DNA of 64,000 nucleotides, from NCBI GenBank assembly GCA_012932865.1, contig SAXG01000006.1:806001-870000 (forward strand), written 5' to 3'. Both the position numbers and the translations under genes were made by a program. Within the stretch, counting starts at the first letter, position 1, and each line of letters opens with the position of its first letter. Positions 56,584-64,000 of this stretch are shown one piece after another. The notes under the pieces were generated by a model that was not told where the DNA came from, made no database searches, and saw only the letters and a list, made by a program, of their open reading frames with translations. The stretch comes from Amylostereum areolatum (lineage: Eukaryota > Basidiomycota > Agaricomycetes > Russulales > Stereaceae).

Positions 56584-58095
56584 CTAAGCCTCGGGTCCGA
56601 TAGACTTGGCTACAATATCCCCGTACAGACGTGCATACGTGCCTTGCAGGCCTTCGTTGTCCTTCAGAGTGCGGCGCACATCCTCGTTCCGGGTCTTGCA
56701 ATCATTCACATCTTGCACAACCCGGCTTTCACCTTGCTTACGTGCGTCCTGCACAAGGGTGGATGCCCGCGGAATACGAATTGATTCGTACGCTGTGAAA
56801 ATCTTATCGAGCGCCGTAGTATCGAGAGGAGTGCGATCCAAATTCTGTTCATCCAGCAGGCGTGTCAGATGGTAGACGTCCTCGAAAGCTTGATTCGCGC
56901 CTTGCCCCAGATGCTATACAAAACGCAAATAAGTAGATAACATGAGTCTCTTCCACAGTGTTTCTGGCTGAAGGTCGTACTGGGCTGGTAGGGTGTGCGG
57001 CATCGCCAAGGAGAACAACCCGACCGATATGCCACGAGTTGAGCTCTGGGCGGTCGTAGAGACCAAACTACAAAAACAAGGTCAAACATAAGTTGACTGG
57101 GAGCGAAACGTAGATATACCTTGACAAGTCGTTCCGTGGTTTTTATCAGCTCACTCGCCCCATATCCCCAGCTGGCGCGAGGAGATGACTGAACCTTTTC
57201 GAGTATATCCTTATCCGCGGCACGCCACGTTTCCTTAGACTCTTCCTCTCGCAAGGTGATGCTGAAGCCAAATGTTAGCTTATCATCGTTGCATATGGTG
57301 CATAGAGAGCTTACGCCCAGGATGTGAGAGTGTCCGTGATGGGGTATGCGATCATGTGTGCCCCTTGTCCGAACCAATTGACCGCGGACGGCAGGTCACC
57401 ATTGGTAGAGGGTGTGGGGCATATACCGCCAGTCTACATCCACGCAGGGCATGAGGAAACGCAGAACATACATACCCTTGGCCGACCTCACCTGCGTCAA
57501 TCCGGTAAAGATAGCTGACTCCTTGCCAAACAACGCGACACGGGTTGCACTATGCAATCCATCACATCCAACGAGGAAGCTCGCCGTCGCCCTTTCTCCA
57601 TGTTCGAACACCGCGGTGACCGAATCTTCGCCCTGTTCGACAGATGCCAGTTGATGCCCCCACCTAATCTCGACGCCATGCTTCTCGAGGAACTGCACGA
57701 TCGTCGAATGGAGCGCAGTCCTTCGAACGCCGACCATTCCAGAACCATACTGGGATCGCAGAGTCGAAGGCACGAGGCTTTCTCCTAAGAGTCCAGGATC
57801 TTCATCGAGGGTGGAATATGACCGGAGCCTGGCGATCTCTTTGCATGTAACGGCCTCCACAAATCCTGGGATCGAGGAAAGGACCTTGAGGCCATTGGGC
57901 TGAAGCCTGCGGAATGCTTGGTTAGATTAAGGCAGAAACAGAACAAGATGAGACGAACATTAAGCCGACGCCGAGGTCGATGAACGCAGGGAGACGCTCG
58001 TAGACGACGGGTTGATACCCACGAATCTTGAGAAAGATCGCCAGTATGGGACCGCTGATTCCGCCACCAATGATGATAACAGAAGTGTTTGTCAT
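56584..58095 (-). CDS. FAD-dependent monooxygenase (aromatic hydroxylase-like)
   Basis: Flavoprotein hydroxylase of the salicylate/6-hydroxynicotinate hydroxylase type. The substrate is not predictable. The start ATG at 58095 gives MTNTSVIIIGGGISGPILAI with the dinucleotide-binding GGGISG motif. A second in-frame ATG at 58203 lies upstream of a TATA box at 58162-58171, so I prefer the inner one. Later blocks: LQPNGLKVLSSIPGF, GMVGVRRTALHSTIVQFLEK, FLVGCDGLHSATRVALFG (the DG motif), SAVNWFGQGAHMIAYPITD, LYDRPELNSWHIGRVVLLGD and AAHPTSP / HLGQGANQAFEDVYHL (the GD motif, split by an intron). About five introns, all canonical. No signal peptide, so cytosolic. It lies between APC11 and a pectin methylesterase and shows no biosynthetic cluster around it. 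Confidence 0.9.
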
Positions 58096-58161
58096 GTTTG
58101 CGATATTGCGGCTAAAGATGGGACGTCGATGGTGCCCAAAGCGCTCAGACTTGAGCCCGGT

Positions 58162-58171
58162 CTTATATAAG
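58162..58171 (-). promoter_or_regulatory. TATA box of the monooxygenase gene
   Basis: CTTATATAAG lies 67 bp upstream of the preferred ATG at 58095 and downstream of the alternative ATG at 58203. It therefore decides the start choice. Confidence 0.6.
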
Positions 58172-58385
58172 AACCGGAGGGCTCGTTGGGAGCGCCCGGA
58201 CATGCAAGGCCCGCGAGATCAAAACAATGACTTGGAGACGGGGGCAGGAGCCTGCGCCCAGCTTTCAGCGCCAACCGAGTCAGAACCAAACACTTTTTGC
58301 GTCCGACACGCAGCATTGAGATGACTCGCACAAAAGCTTCACGACTGACAAAGGTAAGTAAGGAACAGAGACATGAACCTGTCCA

Positions 58386-59660
58386 TTACAATAGATAGTC
58401 AGCATCGACCCAGGCCGTGTAGTCGCTCCCCAGCGCGCTCGCGATAGTATACTGTGTTGCCTCTGGTGCAGTAAGGACGGATACGAAGTTCGGGCGTGCA
58501 ACATTACTTGGAATTCCAGGGCCAGCCGTTTGATAATCGGCATAGGTGACATGGTCTGTATTCGGTGTAGCGGCGTTCCATTCTGACCAAAGAGCCGGGT
58601 TCATTGGGGCGGTGACCGTCGTGGATTTCAAGATGACGCGCGCCCAATCTATGTCTGCTATAAGTCGAAGAAACGTGACGCCATAAAAAACATACCCCGC
58701 CATGGCCTCCCGAAAAAGATATTGCCGCTTGTACCAGATGCGGGACTTGGGGCAAGCTCAATGGTGTTCTCGTTGAATAGATCTATGGTCACCTAGGATT
58801 ACAGATCAACCACGTAGAGCGTTAAGGAGGCGTACATATTCCAGCATCATCGCTCTGTCGACCATCGGCAGTAATACATCCAGGACCAGCGATTGCGATC
58901 GTGTTGCCTTCAAAATAAGCTTGGCCTGTAGATAGCGTCAGCGTATGGTTCCGTGAAGGGAGAATCGGACATACTAAGTTTCCCGAAGACGAAGTCCACA
59001 GCGCCCTCAATATACCCTTGCAAGTAAACGTGGATTCCTTGGTTAGTGTACAGTGTATCCTAAGGTTTCTTCCAATGAGCAGCTTCGTCCGATTTTTAAT
59101 CTCAGCGCTCACCTGATATCCATACAGTCCACACGCATACAATCCGACTTGGTTACCATAATTGCTCAACGCGATCGCTTGGATGCCTGGCCCAAAATCG
59201 TTGCGAATATTGACATTGTAGATGCTGACGTTGTCCGTGTGAATGCGAAGGGTGCCCGATGCGTCGTCCGAACCGGCTGTGGTCGCGTCGACGGAAGCAG
59301 ATAGGATAGCTGTATTTGACGCTTGGGAGCCTGGGTTGTCAGAGTAGCCGAAGATCTATATGCAAGCGGATACATTGGATGAAACAATATGAATGGCCTT
59401 AAAGTCAAGCTTACGGTTACTGGCCCGTTGCGCTGGATGTTAACTTGACCTTGGTATGTGCCCGGGAATATGAAAATGGTCTGTGCCGACGTGTCGGAAG
59501 GGAGGGCTGAAACAGCAGCGGCGAGCGAGGCGAATTCCCCAGAGGTAGTCGTTCCAGCACGGACAACAAACGCCCCGGAGGGCGGAACAGTGCGAGACGA
59601 TGGAGGTGAAAGAGAGAAAACGAGGGAAACAAAGCAGATAAGGAATAGTAAGAAGTGCAT
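58386..59660 (-). CDS. Secreted pectin methylesterase (CE8)
   Basis: Demethylates homogalacturonan in plant cell walls, outside the fungal cell. The start ATG at 59660 opens a strong signal peptide (MHFLLFLICFVSLVFSLS). The beta-helix begins FASLAAAVSALPSDTSAQTI, FIFPGTYQGQVNIQRNGPVT. Active-site blocks follow: LYGYQDTLYTNQGIHVYLQG (Gln and Asp of the QDTL motif, split by an intron), GAVDFVFGK with the nucleophilic Asp, and NIFFGRPWRADIDWARVIL with the Arg of GRPWR. The end reads ASALGSDYTAWVDADYLL with the stop at 58386. About five short introns. All catalytic residues are visible, so it should be active. Such enzymes fit a plant-biomass-degrading lifestyle together with the GDSL esterase. 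Confidence 0.93.
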
Positions 59661-60216
59661 CGGGACGAATGGACTACGTCATGAACCGTGGACAACGAAC
59701 CGAGTTATATGTTTGCCAGCCCACAGCGGGCCGCAGCTTTCAAGGATGTAAACACCCCGCCCCGGTAGAGCACCCTGTGCACGGGTCTGCTGAGTCGAAT
59801 GAAATCTGCGTTACGGAGAATCGTCGTGCCAAAGACCAATGATGATTGGATGCTTGGGGGGTCGAAAGCGAGCGAGAATATCAGGTGATCGTCTCTAAAA
59901 CGAGCAAGGAAACAACCAAGCACCTCATGTGCTGTGAAGGTGATGGACGGGCCGGTGTTGAAGAGGATAGTTTAGAGCTTCTAAGAGATGAAAGGACTGC
60001 TCACTGCTGACTAGTAGTAACTACGGTCAACTTGGAAGACCGACGGAAACGGCGACTTCGAGTAGCGACGACTGGGTTGGCGTGTGGAAGACAGCACCAA
60101 AAACAACACGGACAGTCCTCAGCTCATCTGTGTAGATCTGTGCATGCACCGAATGATCCTCCAGAGCGATTGGCTTTGACTTTATGGTCAGGGGAGCTGG
60201 CATATTACATCGAGAG

Positions 60217-60857
60217 CACCAGCTCCGTTCAAAGTTCTCGCAGAACGCTGCGAAGATCTTACGCAGAAAGTGCGCGAAGAAAGTGCAAAGATCTGTACTT
60301 CCTTACATAAGGTCACAGCCTGTGGCGGTCCGAAAGGTCGCCGACATCACGCAAGTGTAACGCGCGTCCGACCGACAATGCCGACATGCCTACAGCTGGA
60401 GGTAACTTGGTATACCACGGTGCACACATTGAAAAAAGGCATAGAAATACAGCATTGACCATCCACGGAGGGGACATCCTTCCAGAAAAAATGAACACGA
60501 CCCAAACGCGACCATTGGCGATCCCACATTTAGCGTGGTCGGGATTTGCCGAGAGAGGGCATCTGTTATGCTAGTTGTACTTATGCCACTAAGCACGCTG
60601 GCTCGAGTAAGGTCTTATTCAAGCGTGAGGGTTTATATTTTGTGGCAGTACATAATACTATGAGTGAGAAAGTGGTGTGAGATGCAAGAAATGCACGACT
60701 TCGCGGAGAGCGAACGTCGTAGTCACGAAAGTCACATAAAATCACAGGAGGTCACAATGCCGGGCGAAGCCGAGCAAATCTTCGCACTTTCTTCGCAGCC
60801 TTTCTGCGTAAGATCTTCGCAGCGTTCTGCGAGAACTTTGAACGGAGCTACTGGTGA
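60217..60857. mobile_element. Candidate non-autonomous DNA transposon with about 75-bp inverted repeats
   Basis: The left arm (60217-60292) begins CACCAGCTCCGTTCAAAG and continues through CTCGCAGAACGCTGCGAAGA. The right arm (60776-60857) is its reverse complement with few differences (two extra bases near the tip, small changes at the inner end). The 480 bp between the arms have no coding capacity. That length and structure fit a MITE or a deleted cut-and-paste element. A target-site duplication is not evident. The inner arm ends contain repeated GCGAAGA(A) motifs that may be protein-binding sites. Confidence 0.6.
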
Positions 60858-60908
60858 GGGCAAACGTAGAAAAACGAAACGACTCGAAACAGCAGATGAT
60901 TACGCGAC

Positions 60909-60925
60909 TTAGGGTTAGGGTTAGG
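60909..60925. repeat. Telomere-like tract, TTAGGG units
   Basis: TTAGGGTTAGGGTTAGG, almost three telomere units, 51 bp to the right of the inverted-repeat element. It is internal to the chromosome, since genes continue on both sides. Confidence 0.75.
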
Positions 60926-61636
60926 CCAACGGCCGAACCTAAAAAAACCCCACGAGCCCGTGCAAGCCACCATGCAGGCAGACACGAGTCGTGAGGGGAA
61001 AAAAAGAAAGCATCTCCCGCCCCCGAAAGAAAACAAACAATGAAAAGATGGGGGGAAAAGGGGGAGCTCGGTTGTGGAGGGCGAGATGGCGCAGCGGCCG
61101 CGCTTTGGCGAAGTCTACGAGAGTGCAAGTAGAAAACACCAGGGCGGACGGTACGGAGCACTCAATGGGACAAGGCCCTGTGCCCGTTCGCCACCTCCCC
61201 ACACCGCAACATGCCGAGTCGGCTGTCATGTAGCGGACGCCAACGCAGTCATGGCGAACCATGCATTCACTTTCAATGCTTGTCCATGAGTATCGTAGCT
61301 TGACAGACAACTAAACACAACGACAAAACGCAGTCGAAACTATTTGAAACGGTTGAAAATCTTGGCTCCCGCTATACAAGGTCATGGATCAGCCCGACAC
61401 GAAGTCAAGGTCAGGGAAAAAGGAACTGACACTCTCGCAGACTGCCAACACCTTTCCCCAGCTTGTTCCGGGTGTCTTCGTTCGTAAATCTCCCAAGCGT
61501 GTCACGCGCATAACCCAGAGCATCATTCCCGTAGGCACGCTGAGGAACAGGGGGAGGGACCTGTGGCTGGCCGTACGAACTGGAGCCCGGGTGTATCGGT
61601 GGACCTAATAAAAGTTAGTAATGTATGAAAGAACTA

Positions 61637-64000
61637 CTACAACGTCAACATACGGGGTGGGACAGGTGGCGGATATGGGGTGTAGGACGGCTGATATCCA
61701 GATCCATCCCCAGGCGTAGGCATTGATGGGCTGCTGGGAGATGGCATTGACAATCCCCCTGGCCAGGGTGCGGTCGATGGGTCGGACGGCATTGAAAGTT
61801 CAGAGGGCATGAGTGGTCCTGGAGGATAATATTGTTCAGGGTAGGTGAAAGTACTTGGCCCGGTGTACGGTGCATGATGTGGCGGCGGGGGAGGGGGAGA
61901 TGCGTGCGGACCCCACTCGGCAGGTGGCCACGAAGGCGGGGGTGGTGGATAGGAATTCTGCATAGTGTGTGGTGGACGCGATGGGGGTAAAGGAGGAGGT
62001 AGTGACTGTGGTTGCGATGGAGGAAGCACTGGGACGTGGGGCTGCGGCTGTGGTGGAGGATAGGATGAGGGACGCGAAGAAGGAATGGGGGGCGGGGGGA
62101 TACTGGTCGACGAAATCTCGTGGCGAGACATGTGGTCGGTGAGTGAATGGATTGGGTCCGGCGGGAGCGTAGGACCAGGGGAAGGCCGCAAGCCTTGACG
62201 TACGGGCGGCGGATGCGGTCTAGTGGATGCGGGGAGAGCAGGGCGAGGGGATTCGATCGAGGCCTGACCTCCGGTCACTTGTACTGTATACGGAGGTGGC
62301 GGTGGTTCATCCCCAACGTTAGAATCCTGGAGCCATTGCACATATCCTTGTCCGTCACCCGTTCCTGAACCAGATGCACCAGATCCCTGGAGGTCGCGTT
62401 TCATAGCGTGGATGGGAGGACTTCCAGTCGCGAAGCTCTTTCTCGGGGAAGTGTTCTTCGATGGAACGCTCGCCTTTGAGCGCTTCAGCAGCATAGCCGG
62501 CGATTCGCATGTACCAGTCGCTTGGGACATCGTATCCATCGATGTCGTACGCGAGAAACTTGAACTTGCGCGCATCGTCATGCGGAAGCTGGCTGACCTT
62601 CTCAACAACAGGCATGAAGTTGGTGCCCTCATCGTACTCGTCCCACATCGCACCATACATGATCTTCGCGCCGTGCTTGCGGACGTTGTACAGCTGCCGC
62701 CAGAGATATCTGCCCCCGTTGCGAGGCGCATCGTTCCGTTTCCATTGACCTTTTGAGGTGTTGTGTCCCTAGAGAAAACGTGAGATAGAGAAGGATCAAG
62801 TTTTCACCCCTACGTACGGAGCCTCCTGGGTGAACGACTGGGATATAATCGACTTGTTTGCCCCTTTTCCCGTTCCCATTGTTGGATAAACTCGATATCC
62901 CCCTTGACACGATTCTCTGCAAACCAATCCGCACTTTGCTGGTCGGAGTATCGACCAACGGTCCACGGAGATATTGCATCAAAACACTCCATCCATGCGG
63001 CAGTAAAGCCGGGATTCTTGTCGGCATCACCCTCGCAGGTGCGCCATTGAGAAGGCCCGCCAGCCATGATGTAGGCTCCTCCAGGCGTGTTGTTCCTTAT
63101 GAACGAAGTGACGCTTCGCAAGAGCTCTATTGTGTGATGTGTGTGTTCAAATCCGAAGCCTGTACAAGCAGCCTATTGATGGACAGTCATCACGTATGCG
63201 CATAGCCACTCACCCCATATGGCGATTACAGGTTTGCCATTTTCGCGGAGGTAGTTGGGGCTGTCGAGGATGTGTTTATCGTGAATCAAATGCAGCCAAT
63301 CTCGCTCGATGATGCGCTGAGTGCGCTCAGGCGCTACACCGGCCAGGTCATACCTTGGAAAAGATGTCACCGTGTGGCGTATGCGGAAACGCGGAATGAC
63401 TCACATGATAGCATACACCCTGCCCTCTTTCTCGCAAGCATCCTTCACGAGATCTCCTACTTCGTCTCTGATACGGTACACGCCTTGGTTCTCGCCGTTC
63501 TCGATGTCACAGCAGCCTAAGAAACGCTGGAGAAACGCGCCGTCAACCCCGTTTTGCGCCATCCAGTGAAAATGTCTGCAGGTCAAAGATGGTATCAGTA
63601 GTCATCCGAAGAGGGGAAATAAGAAACGCACCTCTGGACAGTCTTGGGATGACGAGAAGAGAATAGATGGGCTTGACTTCCATCTTCATGCTTGAACCCC
63701 GGAGCGGCAAAGAGTTCATCGGGGGCACACTCGGAGGTGTCTGGCCAATTGTCAATGTTGATGTTGCCACCGTCGGGAACAGGGAAGTCAAACCAGTGGA
63801 TCCACCCGTGGTGTCCTGTTCCATAACGAAGCGTGAGTCCAATTCGACGCTGGGGGGAAGGATGACAGAGTTCAACGCACCTGGGCCTACTGGCTCGCCA
63901 TCTCCGGGGCAATGAAACCTGGAAAGATGGAAGTTGAGTTGGCGTGAAAAGGCAGAGTGTGAATGTATATACCAGCCCTGATATCCAACGAGGAATTTGT
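61637..64000 (-). CDS. GH99-like glycoside hydrolase with Pro-rich tail (N-terminus beyond the right edge; two apparent frameshifts)
   Basis: Resembles the GH71/GH99-like proteins annotated as xylosidase/arabinosidase; the substrate is unknown. Reading from the right edge: KFLVGYQGWFHCPGDGEPVG, HHGWIHWFDFPVPDGG, HFHWMAQNGVDGAFLQRFLG, GKPVIAIWGFGFEH, GGAYIMAGGPSQWRTCEGDA, FDAISPWTVGRYSD and QVDYIPVVHPGGS. Then come NDAPRNGGRYLWRQLYN, GAKIMYGAMWDEYDEGTNFM and VPSDWYMRIAGYAAEALKGE, ending the catalytic domain. A disordered Pro-rich tail of about 240 residues follows, with a DEPPPPPYTV motif. Two frame disruptions occur. Near 62860-62868 WEREK is followed one base later by GKQVDYIP. Near 62385-62395 YETRP is followed one base later by GSGASGSGTGDGQGY. 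Neither can be an intron. The rest splices cleanly. Confidence 0.75.

Larger units (their letters stand above)
59661..61636. other. 2-kb region with an inverted-repeat element, no supported gene
   Basis: Between the pectin methylesterase start and the GH99-like stop. It contains a candidate non-autonomous transposon (60217-60857) and a telomere-like tract 51 bp behind it. A 74-codon frame at 61384-61608 has an ATG but no motif and may lie in the 3' UTR side of the neighbouring gene. Confidence 0.45.

Noticed and set aside
58096..58203. Longer N-terminus of the monooxygenase from ATG 58203
   Set aside because: A TATA box lies between this ATG and the inner one at 58095, and the extra residues are basic and unlike the family.

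Overview
This 64 kb window is nuclear DNA from a filamentous basidiomycete, most likely an Agaricomycete. The reasons are dense short introns of about 45-65 nt with GTRNGT donors, gene families typical of mushroom-forming fungi (small secreted proteins, a GDSL/CE16 esterase, a pectin methylesterase, LRR-type F-box proteins) and long pyrimidine-rich promoters. Gene models below were spliced by hand. For Galpha, p23, TRS33, UBR1, the 17269-18354 orphan and the GDSL esterase the summed exon lengths are exact multiples of three.

Layout. 1-12.1 kb: UTP18 (ribosome biogenesis, runs off the left edge), a Galpha subunit, the mitochondrial fission adaptor MDV1, a two-helix membrane protein of unknown function and the Hsp90 co-chaperone p23. 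12-22 kb: gene-poor DNA with a possible small secreted protein, a secreted GDSL esterase, an orphan protein and repeat relics. 21.5-30.5 kb: TRAPP subunit TRS33, the N-recognin ubiquitin ligase UBR1 and mitochondrial glutamyl-tRNA synthetase. 31.8-41.1 kb: COP9 signalosome CSN7, a PSP1-domain protein with polyglutamine tracts, RGP1 (Ypt6/Rab6 exchange factor subunit) and an intron-containing tRNA-Lys(CUU). 42.9-55.7 kb: two damaged F-box/LRR paralogues flanking about 5 kb without a clear gene, a tail-anchored class 3 aldehyde dehydrogenase and a GT25 glycosyltransferase. 55.8-64 kb: APC11, an FAD monooxygenase, a pectin methylesterase, an inverted-repeat element with a telomere-like tract, and a GH99-like glycoside hydrolase running off the right edge.

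The genes do not form one pathway. Three protein-turnover components lie within 34 kb (UBR1, CSN7, APC11), plus two F-box relics, and two vesicle-tethering components (TRS33, RGP1). This is probably ordinary housekeeping clustering. I found no new multi-gene system that I can defend. The most striking signal is a predicted single-nucleotide exon in the Galpha gene: only by including it does the conserved Galpha C-terminus come into frame. The second is a set of six one-base frame disruptions, all in the same direction, in four otherwise well-conserved genes, together with Trp-to-stop changes in both F-box paralogues. Consensus error is the simplest explanation for the indels, but the uniform direction deserves checking.
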